From positions 1 to 40,839 of the forward strand of contig JAJTEN010000020.1 of assembly GCA_021298155.1 (NCBI GenBank): a DNA stretch of 40,839 nucleotides, written 5' to 3'. Below are positions 9,561 through 17,799 of the stretch, piece by piece. Under the pieces are notes generated by a model, which saw nothing but the letters and a program-made list of their open reading frames with translations, had not been told where the DNA came from and did no database searches. Position numbers and translations under genes: made by a program. The stretch comes from Sphingobacteriales bacterium. Lineage in GTDB: Bacteria > Bacteroidota > Bacteroidia > UKL13-3. Position 1 is the stretch's first letter, and each line of letters begins with the position of its first letter.

Positions 9561-9965
9561 ATGTTAAAAGATATTGTTACAGAAAGTCTACCTGGCGTTG
9601 CGGTAGCTGTTATTAGAGAACTAAATGATAGCAAAGATTGGGAGTGGAATGTATATGCCATTAATTATAGCAAAGCACATTTAAGCGGCGTTTTAGTGAG
9701 CAGTAAAGGCTACGGGTGGCATGAGGGCGAAGAAGTAAAGACAAGTACTTTACGTCATTTTTTAGACCAATTACCGCCTTTAAGTTATATAAAAATTGAG
9801 CCCATTCAAGAGGATGTATTTAAGCTAAACAACGAATATTGGATGAGTTATTATGCCAATGAAACCATGTATGAGCGCAAATATATTTTTGAACCAAACA
9901 CCATAGCCATAGAACATTTAGAGGTGGTAAGTTTGGTGAATGAGCTCGGAATATTAATTGACTGA
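9561..9965 (+). CDS. Conserved-looking protein of unknown function, 134 residues
   Basis: This is a soluble acidic protein with no signal peptide, no membrane segment and no catalytic motif I recognise. The chosen ATG is the only in-frame one that does not run deep into the preceding gene; codons upstream overlap the 8771-9517 gene in another frame. It has many aromatic residues (WEWNVYAINYS, NEYWMSYYAN) and alternating strand-like segments, suggesting a small alpha/beta fold. The 3' end overlaps the convergent DUF5329 gene by 12 bases. Normal codon use and the promoter-like box just upstream support a real gene. I cannot assign a function. Confidence 0.72.
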   Translation: MLKDIVTESLPGVAVAVIRELNDSKDWEWNVYAINYSKAHLSGVLVSSKGYGWHEGEEVKTSTLRHFLDQLPPLSYIKIEPIQEDVFKLNNEYWMSYYANETMYERKYIFEPNTIAIEHLEVVSLVNELGILID

Positions 9966-10373
9966 TGCTGGATTGGTTTCGAGCTTTTTTAACTGATGAT
10001 ATAAAATATCTCTCACGGGTAAGCTTGTTCCATTCTTAAATTTCATTAGGTAAGGCTCACCACTCATGCTCGATTTACTGGCTAAAAAATCGATGAACTG
10101 CTTAGCAGTAGTAATTTTTTTACCTGCTTTCTCACGCTTCATACGCAAGTGTTTGGCAGCATCTACTCCACTGTACTCGGTGCCATTACGAATGAATTTA
10201 GCCTCTGTAGCTTCTATATAAGCAATGAGTTTGTCGATCTTCTGAGCTTCGCTTAATTCACTTACTTGTTCCATTTGTTTGGAAGGCACAATTTTATTTT
10301 GAGCACGAATTGGCGCTAAACTACAAAAAAACAAACAACTACAGACAATACTTAATTTAAACATATGCGCCAT
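9954..10373 (-). CDS. DUF5329 family exported protein
   Basis: This 139-residue protein has a signal peptide of about 24 residues ending in RAQ. The mature part has the pattern I associate with DUF5329: KIDKLIAYIE, then FIRNGTEY, AAKHLRMKREKAGKK, an SSMSGEPYL segment and a final helix. Members are small periplasmic proteins of unknown role. The Met four residues later (10364) is an alternative start. A -7-like TATATTCG lies at 10393-10400 on the minus strand, with a TTG 21 bases further upstream. Its 3' end overlaps the 9561-9965 gene tail to tail. Confidence 0.8.
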   Translation of the reverse strand: MAHMFKLSIVCSCLFFCSLAPIRAQNKIVPSKQMEQVSELSEAQKIDKLIAYIEATEAKFIRNGTEYSGVDAAKHLRMKREKAGKKITTAKQFIDFLASKSSMSGEPYLMKFKNGTSLPVRDILYHQLKKLETNPASVN

Positions 10374-10457
10374 AAAACTATTGATATCGTTGCGAATATA
10401 AATAAGTAGGGCAAATTAATCCAATTTTCAACAAAACTTCCTTACTATTGTTACCCA

Positions 10458-11315
10458 ATGGATATCGTAACATACTTTGATGAATCTGTGCTAGAACTGC
10501 AAGCACTGTACCCAGAAAACGAGGCCAAAGCGCTCATGTATTGGCTATACGAGGATATTCTTTTAATCAAAAAAGCCCATCTCCATCTCTTTAGTAAAGA
10601 ACTCAGTTTTACCGAAGCGCTACAACTCAACACACTCAAAAATCGCCTCCTAAACGGAGAACCTATTCAGTATGTATTAGGTTACGCTTATTTCATGGAT
10701 TTGCTCATACAGGTAAATCCTGCGGTGCTTATTCCGCGGCCAGAAACAGAGGAATTGGTTCAGGCTGTTCTTGCGGCCTATAAAACGTGGGCTGAACCAA
10801 AACCTACAGCTATTTTAGATATTTGCACTGGCAGCGGTTGCATTGCTTTGGCGCTTAAAAAAGCCTTGGTTGAACCGAGCGTTTTTGCACTAGATGTCTC
10901 GGAAGAGGCTATTCAAACGGCCCAACACAATGCCACACAATTAAAGCTATCTATTCAATTTGAACACCTATCGGTGCTAGATGAAATAGGAATGAACTAC
11001 CTGCACCAAACAGATGCGGCCATTTGGGTGAGCAATCCGCCATATATTTGCGAAGCCGAAAAAGCAGAGATGCACGTAAATGTGTTGCAGTATGAACCTC
11101 ACTTGGCGCTATTTGTTGAATCGGAAGATCCTATTTTATTTTATAGAAAAATAGCACAAGCTTTTTGTTTGAACCCCAATGCCCAAGAACTGTATTTTGA
11201 AATTAGCGAGTTTCAGGTAGAAGCGCTTACACAGCTTGCAAAGGAGCTGGCACTTAGGCCTACTTTTAAGAAAGACTTACAAGCAAAATGGCGCATCTTA
11301 GAACTTAGAAAATAA
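10458..11315 (+). CDS. prmC: Peptide chain release factor N5-glutamine methyltransferase PrmC
   Basis: PrmC (HemK) methylates the Gln of the GGQ motif in release factors RF1 and RF2 using S-adenosylmethionine, which is needed for efficient translation termination. The 285-residue length is normal. Visible landmarks are the helical N-terminal domain (1-80), IPRPETEEL at 92-100, the SAM-binding motif DICTGSGCIAL at 121-131 and the catalytic NPPY at 193-196. A -7-like TACTATTG ends 7 bases before the ATG. The gene stands alone between a DUF5329 gene and a small CxxC ORF. Confidence 0.97.
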   Translation: MDIVTYFDESVLELQALYPENEAKALMYWLYEDILLIKKAHLHLFSKELSFTEALQLNTLKNRLLNGEPIQYVLGYAYFMDLLIQVNPAVLIPRPETEELVQAVLAAYKTWAEPKPTAILDICTGSGCIALALKKALVEPSVFALDVSEEAIQTAQHNATQLKLSIQFEHLSVLDEIGMNYLHQTDAAIWVSNPPYICEAEKAEMHVNVLQYEPHLALFVESEDPILFYRKIAQAFCLNPNAQELYFEISEFQVEALTQLAKELALRPTFKKDLQAKWRILELRK

Positions 11316-11371
11316 ACATTGCGCTTTAAGAAAGCCCTTAGCCAACTCAAAAAAAAATTTATGCTAAAAGT

Positions 11372-11393
11372 CTGCGCCTTATTCCAAGCGCAG
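11372..11393 (-). terminator. Weak hairpin downstream of the small CxxC ORF
   Basis: A 6-bp GC-rich stem (CTGCGC 11372-11377 with GCGCAG 11388-11393) lies 27 bases past the small minus-strand ORF and is followed on that strand by ACTTTT and later a long T-run (11350-11358). The stem is short and the T-run is interrupted, so termination is only possible, not shown. Confidence 0.3.
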
Positions 11394-11419
11394 GGAGGAA
11401 TCTAAAACTCATTTTACAA

Positions 11420-11539
11420 TTATACCTCATTCTCTTCCTCTTCTCTCACTACCCTATTTTGCGTGCAATAATCGCAATCGCTGCCATCTTCTAAGATGGT
11501 TTTCCCTTCGCAAAGGGGACAAACATAACCACATGTCAT
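11420..11539 (-). CDS. Tiny zinc-ribbon-like CxxC protein (39 residues)
   Basis: The reading frame encodes a short protein with two closely spaced Cys pairs (CPLC, then CDYC eleven residues later) plus another Cys near the start, followed by an acidic tail of five glutamates. This looks like a small zinc ribbon of the kind found in DnaJ-type or rubredoxin-type knuckles. The frame is open to 11635, but longer starts (11593 or 11635) run toward the divergent M16 gene, so I prefer the internal ATG at 11539. It could be a chance ORF; the regular Cys spacing is the main support. Confidence 0.45.
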   Translation of the reverse strand: MTCGYVCPLCEGKTILEDGSDCDYCTQNRVVREEEENEV

Positions 11540-11639
11540 GCCGCAAATAAAGGAATTTAAACCGCTTAAAAAAAGCTTATTATTGGAATACATTTTTACA
11601 CTTATAAACCCTAAATTGCCAAACTTTATATCCAATCAC

Positions 11640-14579
11640 ATGAGAAAAATTTTCATCCTTATTGCCTGTATCGGCTTATTGGTTCAGGCCAAAGCCCAAA
11701 ACAAAAATTTTAATACTGAAGTGCTGCAATCTGCAGATGGTAAATACACTTACACGGTAGTTACAAACGACCCGATGAAAGTGCGCACCTATGTGCTTAA
11801 AAATGGCTTAACGGTTATGATGGCCATTAACAAAAAAGAGCCACGCATACAAACGTATATTGCTACCAAAGCAGGTAGTAAAAACGACCCGGCTGACAAT
11901 ACAGGTTTGGCTCACTACCTAGAACACATGTTGTTTAAGGGAACAGACAAATACGGAACCAAAGATTGGGCAAAAGAAAAAGAACAATTGGATAAAATTG
12001 ATGGCTTGTACGAGCAATATAACAAGACCACTGATGAAGTAAAACGCAAAAGAATTTATAAGCAAATTGATTCTGTAAGTGGCATTGCCTCTAAATATGC
12101 AATTGCCAATGAATATGATAAATTGATGCAAAGCATTGGTGCACAAGGAACCAATGCCTTTACTTCATTAGAACAAACCGTGTATGTAAACGATATTCCA
12201 GAAAACAATTTAGCTAAGTGGATTAACATAGAAGCAGAGCGTTTTAGAAATCCTATTTTACGTTTATTTCATACCGAGTTAGAGGCAGTGTATGAAGAGA
12301 AAAACATCTCAATGGATAATGATGGCCGCAAGGTATTTGAAGCCATGATGACTTCATTATTTAAAAACCATACCTACGGAACCCAAACCACCATTGGTAC
12401 AGTGGAACATTTGAAAAACCCTTCTTTGGTTAAAATTAGAAACTATTTTAATACGTATTATGTGCCCAATAACATGGCGATCATTTTATCGGGCGATTTA
12501 GATCCAGATGCTACTATTGCAATGATCGACAAAGCATTTGCCTACATGCAAGCGAAGCCTATTCCTGCGTTTACATTTGGTAAAGAACCAGCTTTGGTTC
12601 AGCCAGAAATTGTAAATGTATACGGACCAGATGCAGAGAATTTAATGATTGGCTATAGATTACCTGGCGCTGGCACCAAAGAATCTAAAATGATGCAAAT
12701 TGTAGACATGATTTTATCTAATGCTAAAGCAGGTTTAATAGACTTAAACTTAAGTAAAAAACAAGCTGTATTAAGTGCCAGTTCATCTACTTGGGTAAAC
12801 AAAGATTATAGTATTGCCTTTTTAACGGGTAAACCAAAAAATGGTCAGACTTTAGAGGAAGTGAAAGACTTATTAATGGCGCAAATTGAGAAGGTAAAGT
12901 CTGGCGAATTTGATGCACAAACCTTACAGGCAATTATTGCTAACTTAAAAGTATATAAAATTAATGAGCGCCAAAGCAACAGCGGCAGAGCTGGAGCCAT
13001 GTTAGATGCTTTTACTGCTGAACGTAAATGGGAAGAAGTAGTGGCAGAATTAGATGAAATGGAGAAAATAACCAAAGAAGAATTGGTTGCTTTTGCACAA
13101 AAATATTATACCAATAATGCAGTTATTGTATACAAAAGAGTTGGAGAAGATAAAAGCATTCAAAAAATTGAAAAGCCAGAGATAACTCCTGTTGAAGTAA
13201 ACAGAGATGATGTATCTGCATTTGTGAAAGAGATGATTCAAACCCCTGCTCCAAAAATTGAACCTAAATTTATAGACTTTAATAAAGAAATTGCGATTGG
13301 AAAAACAGGTTACGCGCCTATTCAATATGTAAAAAACAGCGACAATGAATTGTTTGAGTTATACTATGTATTAGACATGGGCAAGTTTCACGATTTAAAG
13401 TTACCTATGGCTGTAAACTTGCTTCCATATTTGGGTACAGACAAATATACCGCTGATCAAATTAGTCAGGAATTCTTTAAACTCGCTTGCGATTTTAATG
13501 TGAATGTGGGTAATGAGCAGGTATATGTATCGTTAAAAGGCTTGAACCAAAACTTTGAAGCGGCAGTTAAGTTATTTGAACATTTATTAGCCAATGCCAA
13601 ACCCGATCAGGTGGCCTTAGAAAAATTGGTAGACCGTACCTTAAAAGGCAGAGCTGATGCCAAAAAGAATAAAAATTTAATCTTCCGAGCAGCCTTGCAA
13701 AACTATGCCATGTATGGCAGTAATAATCCATTTAAACATGAATTAAAAGAAGCTGAATTAAAAGCGCTTCAGGCAACAGAATTAACCAGTTATTTAAAAA
13801 AGCTGAATGCATACCAACACAAAATTTGGTATTTTGGTCCGCAATCTCTTGAGCAACTTACCCAAGTGCTAAACAAAGAACACAAATTGGCCAAGAAGCC
13901 TTTATCTTATCCAACGCCAGTTTCTTTTACCCGAAATGAAACCAACGAAAACAAAGTATACTTTGTAGATTATAAAATGGTTCAAGCAGAAATTATGTGG
14001 ATCAACAAAGCGATGAATGGTTTTGATCCAAGCAAATCGCCAGTAATCACTTTATTTAATGAATATTTTGGTGGCGGAATGTCGTCTATTGTTTTCCAAA
14101 CCATTCGCGAATCTAAGGCATTGGCTTATTCTACTTACTCTAGATTTAATACACCAGCAAAGCAAAACGACCCGTATTATATTATTGCTTATGTAGGCAC
14201 ACAGGCCGATAAATTTAATGATGCGATTCCTGCTATGAATGAATTGTTAAACCAAATGCCTCAGTCGGATAACGCCTTTATCTCTGCCAAAACAAGTATT
14301 GTAAATGCCATTGAAACGGAAAGAATAAATGATATGGGTATTATTTTTGCCTATGCTGCTGCACAAAAATTAGGTATAAACTATGATGCTAGAAAAGCAG
14401 TGTACGAGGCAATGCCTAATTTATCGTTTAAAGATATTGCCGAATTCCAAAAATCAACCTATACAGGCAAACCATATACCTATTGTATCTTGGCTTCTAA
14501 AGACAAATTAAAGTCGGAAGATTTACAAAAATTAGGTAAGGTGCAAGAGCTAAGTTTGGAAGAAATTTTTGGTTACTAA
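11640..14579 (+). CDS. Secreted M16 family zinc metallopeptidase (pitrilysin-like)
   Basis: This protein of 979 residues has a signal peptide of about 20 residues ending in AKAQ, so it acts in the periplasm or outside. The inverted zinc motif HYLEH lies at 92-96 (H92, E95, H96) and the third ligand is probably Glu220 in the ELEAVYEEKN segment (213-222). A Lys/Glu-rich insertion lies between them. Two M16 halves follow each other, the second lacking HxxEH, as in single-chain pitrilysin and insulysin-type enzymes. The ATG at 11640 was chosen because an upstream in-frame ATG (11538) would hide the signal peptide. It stands alone, followed by a palindromic repeat. Confidence 0.95.
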   Translation: MRKIFILIACIGLLVQAKAQNKNFNTEVLQSADGKYTYTVVTNDPMKVRTYVLKNGLTVMMAINKKEPRIQTYIATKAGSKNDPADNTGLAHYLEHMLFKGTDKYGTKDWAKEKEQLDKIDGLYEQYNKTTDEVKRKRIYKQIDSVSGIASKYAIANEYDKLMQSIGAQGTNAFTSLEQTVYVNDIPENNLAKWINIEAERFRNPILRLFHTELEAVYEEKNISMDNDGRKVFEAMMTSLFKNHTYGTQTTIGTVEHLKNPSLVKIRNYFNTYYVPNNMAIILSGDLDPDATIAMIDKAFAYMQAKPIPAFTFGKEPALVQPEIVNVYGPDAENLMIGYRLPGAGTKESKMMQIVDMILSNAKAGLIDLNLSKKQAVLSASSSTWVNKDYSIAFLTGKPKNGQTLEEVKDLLMAQIEKVKSGEFDAQTLQAIIANLKVYKINERQSNSGRAGAMLDAFTAERKWEEVVAELDEMEKITKEELVAFAQKYYTNNAVIVYKRVGEDKSIQKIEKPEITPVEVNRDDVSAFVKEMIQTPAPKIEPKFIDFNKEIAIGKTGYAPIQYVKNSDNELFELYYVLDMGKFHDLKLPMAVNLLPYLGTDKYTADQISQEFFKLACDFNVNVGNEQVYVSLKGLNQNFEAAVKLFEHLLANAKPDQVALEKLVDRTLKGRADAKKNKNLIFRAALQNYAMYGSNNPFKHELKEAELKALQATELTSYLKKLNAYQHKIWYFGPQSLEQLTQVLNKEHKLAKKPLSYPTPVSFTRNETNENKVYFVDYKMVQAEIMWINKAMNGFDPSKSPVITLFNEYFGGGMSSIVFQTIRESKALAYSTYSRFNTPAKQNDPYYIIAYVGTQADKFNDAIPAMNELLNQMPQSDNAFISAKTSIVNAIETERINDMGIIFAYAAAQKLGINYDARKAVYEAMPNLSFKDIAEFQKSTYTGKPYTYCILASKDKLKSEDLQKLGKVQELSLEEIFGY

Positions 14580-14582
14580 AAA

Positions 14583-14657
14583 AGAAGCGAGAGACGAGAA
14601 GCGAGCGCACAGCGCTATAATGCTTGTCTCGTCTCTCGCTTCTCGCTTCTCGTCTCT
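14583..14657. repeat. Palindromic GA/CT tandem-unit element
   Basis: Four bases after the M16 stop codon lies a purine-rich block (14583-14605) of GAAGCGAGA/GACGAGA units, a spacer near 14606-14626, and the complementary pyrimidine-rich block (14627-14657). A perfect 17-bp stem forms between 14583-14599 and 14627-14643, and a second, 15-bp stem is possible between 14591-14605 and 14642-14656. No clear T-run follows. It resembles intergenic repeats in Bacteroidota rather than a gene. Confidence 0.75.
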
Positions 14658-14684
14658 AGATTCTAAATTTTCAATTCATCATTC

Positions 14685-15386
14685 ATGGAATTAAACAATA
14701 AAGTAGCGGTAGTTACCGGGGTAAGTAAGGGAATTGGACATGCGCTGTGTAGGCAATTATTAAACAAGGGCATGCAAGTGTATGGCTTGGGCAGGAATAA
14801 TGCAGCTGATTTAGCCCATGAAAATTTTCATTTTATGGCTTGCGATGTACAAAGCAGCGAATCTGTGAAGTTGGCATTTACAGCCATTTACAAGGAAGTG
14901 AATGAAATTCATGTATTGGTAAATAATGCAGGATTAGGTTACTTTGGGAATTTGGAAGAGGTACCAGAGCATGAATGGCACGAAATGTTTAATACCAATA
15001 TACATGGAATCTTTTACTGCCTAAAACACGTATTGCCACAAATGAAAAAATCGCAGTACGGCCACATCATTAATATAGCCTCTACTGCAGCATTAGAAGG
15101 GATGCCAATGGTAAGTGCCTATTGTGCCACCAAGTGGGCTGTTAAAGGATTAAGCGAATCATTGTTTAGGGAGCTAAGAGATTTTCAAATTAAGGTAACC
15201 TGTGTTTACCCAGGTTCTACTAAAACAGATTTTTTCAGAAATAGTCCGGGAATTAAACCCCACGATTATATGCTAATGCCCGATGATGTGGCTTTGCTAA
15301 TGGTTCAAGCCCTTGAAATGCCTGATAATTTTCATACCGTTAATTTAGAGATTAGACCTTTGCAACCTAAAGGTCCAAAAAAATAA
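14685..15386 (+). CDS. Short-chain dehydrogenase/reductase
   Basis: This 233-residue protein is a classical SDR enzyme that uses NAD(P)H in a Rossmann fold. The cofactor motif TGVSKGIG is at 11-18, NNAG at 80-83, the structural Asn in FNTNIHG at 103-105 and the catalytic set Ser133, Tyr146, Lys150 (SAYCATK). The length fits the FabG-like/3-oxoacyl reductase group, but the substrate cannot be read from the sequence. Its 3' end is 3 bases from the convergent transglutaminase-like gene. Confidence 0.92.
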   Translation: MELNNKVAVVTGVSKGIGHALCRQLLNKGMQVYGLGRNNAADLAHENFHFMACDVQSSESVKLAFTAIYKEVNEIHVLVNNAGLGYFGNLEEVPEHEWHEMFNTNIHGIFYCLKHVLPQMKKSQYGHIINIASTAALEGMPMVSAYCATKWAVKGLSESLFRELRDFQIKVTCVYPGSTKTDFFRNSPGIKPHDYMLMPDDVALLMVQALEMPDNFHTVNLEIRPLQPKGPKK

Positions 15387-15389
15387 AAC

Positions 15390-16559
15390 TTACCAAGCCA
15401 CAATATTGGCATTTTTCCAATCGTATACATTCTCTCCTGCTTGGAGTCCGGGACCCGAAGGCTCGCAGACAATGTACTTTTGATTGTTGTAAATGAAGTT
15501 ATATTGTGTTCCGCTAACGGCAACTGCCACATTCAAGTGATTTTGGTGAATATAAACGAGCGCAAGAGACGGCAATTGAAGAACCTCTTTCACCAAATAG
15601 GCAAATAAAATAGATTTATCTTCACAATCACCTGCCTTATTTCCAAGAACCTCCTCTGCAAAAGCAAATTTTTCTCTGCCTACCAATGCTTGATCTGTTT
15701 GATAAGGAATAACCACTTGTGTAAAATGTAATAAGAAATCTAATTGTTGACGCGTAGGCATGTTTTTAACCGCTTTTTTTAAGTCGCCAATAAGTTGCTT
15801 ATACGCTAGATCTGATAAATGATAATTGAGGTAAATTTCACCAAAGCTAATGCTAGGTAAATCGCGGTAATAGTTTATTAAACTTTGATTTAATTCCCCT
15901 TGGAAGGAGTAGCTTTTCCCTTTAAACTCGGTTTCAAAATGATACCTTGTTTGTAAGGCATTAAACAAAGGAGCCTTGTGTTGATTTACCTCAATGGTTT
16001 TACTTCCCTCACTGCACTCAATTAGTTGTTCTTCGCAAAGGGCTAAATTTTGATTAAAAGATAAATCTGAATACAGCACATTACAATAATTAACCTCCGC
16101 AACATTGGCTAAATCATATAGGAAATGACCATACACCGTTACCTGTTCTGATGTATACCCGAGTAATAATTGGTATCCTTTTTCTTTAAGCAATTGGTAC
16201 TGGAAAATTTTAGCCATGTTTGGGTCGGACCAAAAATGTGCCGCTACCTTTTGAGTAAACAATACAAAAGCCAAATCATCTAACTGATAACTTGATGCAA
16301 AAGCATCCATCTCTTGCTTGAGTTGCCCTAATTTTAATTTATCTGTTTGTTGCAATATTCCATTTACCTGTAAGCGCGTGATGGGATAGGTTAATTGCGG
16401 ATAAAAAAGTTTTGTTTTACATGAAAAAAAATGCCCATATACCTCAATTTTTGTAGTATTGACGGCAGGTTCTGCGTGCAAAGGACCAAATAAAATAGCC
16501 ACGATGCCCAGCATCAAAAATACATGTGTAATTATTTTATTTCTCTCTTTATTAAGCAC
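15390..16559 (-). CDS. Exported transglutaminase-like protein
   Basis: This 389-residue protein has an N-terminal signal peptide (basic start, hydrophobic 13-25, cleavage near LHA). The C-terminal domain carries a papain-like transglutaminase triad: Cys312 in GDCEDKS, His341 in NHLNVAV and Glu366 in CEPSGPG. Such domains in bacteria act as peptidases or cross-linking enzymes. The first 280 residues are not recognised. The start is GTG at 16559, chosen because the basic n-region is needed for the signal peptide and because a -7-like TAACTTCG ends 4 bases before it; the next Met (residue 16) would cut the signal peptide. Confidence 0.82.
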   Translation of the reverse strand: MLNKERNKIITHVFLMLGIVAILFGPLHAEPAVNTTKIEVYGHFFSCKTKLFYPQLTYPITRLQVNGILQQTDKLKLGQLKQEMDAFASSYQLDDLAFVLFTQKVAAHFWSDPNMAKIFQYQLLKEKGYQLLLGYTSEQVTVYGHFLYDLANVAEVNYCNVLYSDLSFNQNLALCEEQLIECSEGSKTIEVNQHKAPLFNALQTRYHFETEFKGKSYSFQGELNQSLINYYRDLPSISFGEIYLNYHLSDLAYKQLIGDLKKAVKNMPTRQQLDFLLHFTQVVIPYQTDQALVGREKFAFAEEVLGNKAGDCEDKSILFAYLVKEVLQLPSLALVYIHQNHLNVAVAVSGTQYNFIYNNQKYIVCEPSGPGLQAGENVYDWKNANIVAW

Positions 16560-16563
16560 CTAA

Positions 16564-16571
16564 CGAAGTTA
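16564..16571 (-). promoter_or_regulatory. -7-like box 4 bases before the GTG start
   Basis: On the minus strand TAACTTCG (one change from TAnnTTTG) ends 4 bases before the GTG at 16559. The spacing is the same as at 9549-9556 and 34302-34309, so a leaderless transcript is possible. It also supports the GTG start. Confidence 0.35.
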
Positions 16572-16694
16572 GCAATTTTTTATCATTAATTTAACAATTT
16601 AGTAATATTGAAAAAAAATAGTCGTACAATTCAGCATTTACGCATTCATCACAAGTCTGTATTCGTAATTTCTGCCCTATTTAATAAAAATATC

Positions 16695-16724
16695 TTTGAT
16701 ATAAGCCAATAGCTTCTATTTTTG
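16695..16724 (+). promoter_or_regulatory. Promoter of pyruvate dehydrogenase E1 beta
   Basis: TTTG at 16695-16698 and TATTTTTG at 16717-16724 are separated by 18 bases and match the Bacteroidota -33/-7 pair (TTG and TAnnTTTG). The start codon is 20 bases downstream of the -7 box. Confidence 0.75.
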
Positions 16725-16744
16725 CGGTTCTTTTAAAATAAACC

Positions 16745-17725
16745 ATGAGAGTAATACAATTTAGAGAAGCTTTACGCGAAGCCTTGAGCGAAGAAATGCG
16801 CAGAGACGAAAACGTGTTTTTAATGGGTGAAGAGGTTGCTGAATACAATGGCGCCTACAAAGTGAGTCAGGGTATGCTTGATGAATTTGGAGCAAAAAGA
16901 ATTATAGATACACCTATTGCAGAACTTGGTTTTGCCGGTATTGGAGTGGGTGCAGCTATGAATGGGCTAAGACCTGTTATAGAATTTATGACTTTTAACT
17001 TTTCTTTGGTGGCAATAGATCAAGTGATAAATTCTGCAGCTAAAATGTACCAAATGAGTGGCGGACAATTTAATATTCCAATGGTATTTCGTGGTCCAAC
17101 AGGCAGTGCCGGACAATTAGGGGCGCAGCACAGTCAGGCTTTCGAGAATTGGTATGCCAATTGTCCGGGTTTAAAAGTAGTGGTTCCAGCTAACCCTTAT
17201 GATGCCAAAGGCTTGTTAAAATCGGCCATTAGAGATAACGACCCCGTTATTTTTATGGAGAGCGAACAAATGTATGGCGACAAAGGAGAAGTTCCAGAGG
17301 AAGAATACTTAATACCAATTGGTAAAGCTGATGTGAAAAGAGTTGGGTCAGACGTTACCATTGTTTCCTTTGGAAAAATCTTAAAAGTAGCATTAGCTTC
17401 GGCAGAAGAGTTAGAAAAAGAAGGCATTAGTTGCGAAGTAATAGATTTGATGACCGTTCGCCCAATAGATTATGATACGGTTATTGAAAGTGTCAAAAAA
17501 ACAAACCGTTTGGTTATTGTAGAAGAGGCTTGGCCATTGGCTTCAATCTCAACTGAAATAACTTATATGGTTCAGAAAAGAGCTTTTGATTATTTAGACG
17601 CACCTGTGCATCGCATTTGCACACAAGATACTCCACTTGGCTATGCGCCAACTTTTGTGCAAGAATTTTTGCCAGATGTTGCCAGAACTACTAAGGCCAT
17701 CAAAGAAGTATTGTATAGAAAGTAA
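16745..17725 (+). CDS. pdhB: Pyruvate dehydrogenase E1 component, beta subunit
   Basis: This 326-residue protein is the beta half of the thiamine-diphosphate-dependent E1 enzyme that decarboxylates pyruvate (or a branched-chain 2-oxo acid) in the dehydrogenase complex. The EEVAEYNGAYK segment, the DTPIAE loop, the RGPTG segment and the C-terminal transketolase domain (from about 200, with LMTVRPID) are typical. Length is normal. The alpha subunit and E2 are not adjacent. A clear promoter precedes it and a shared terminator follows, so it is transcribed alone. Specificity for pyruvate over branched-chain acids is inferred from overall likeness. Confidence 0.93.
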   Translation: MRVIQFREALREALSEEMRRDENVFLMGEEVAEYNGAYKVSQGMLDEFGAKRIIDTPIAELGFAGIGVGAAMNGLRPVIEFMTFNFSLVAIDQVINSAAKMYQMSGGQFNIPMVFRGPTGSAGQLGAQHSQAFENWYANCPGLKVVVPANPYDAKGLLKSAIRDNDPVIFMESEQMYGDKGEVPEEEYLIPIGKADVKRVGSDVTIVSFGKILKVALASAEELEKEGISCEVIDLMTVRPIDYDTVIESVKKTNRLVIVEEAWPLASISTEITYMVQKRAFDYLDAPVHRICTQDTPLGYAPTFVQEFLPDVARTTKAIKEVLYRK

Positions 17726-17762
17726 TATGAATTAAGCGGCATATACCTACTTATTCAAATAT

Positions 17763-17799
17763 AAAATATGGGTTCAATACACTATTGAACCCATATTTT
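17763..17799. terminator. Bidirectional terminator between convergent genes
   Basis: A perfect 17-bp inverted repeat (17763-17779 and 17783-17799, 3-nt loop) runs into a T-rich tract on the plus strand and an A/T-rich tract on the minus strand. It sits between pdhB and the convergent T9SS gene and overlaps the latter's stop codon (17782-17784), so it can serve both transcripts. Confidence 0.88.
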
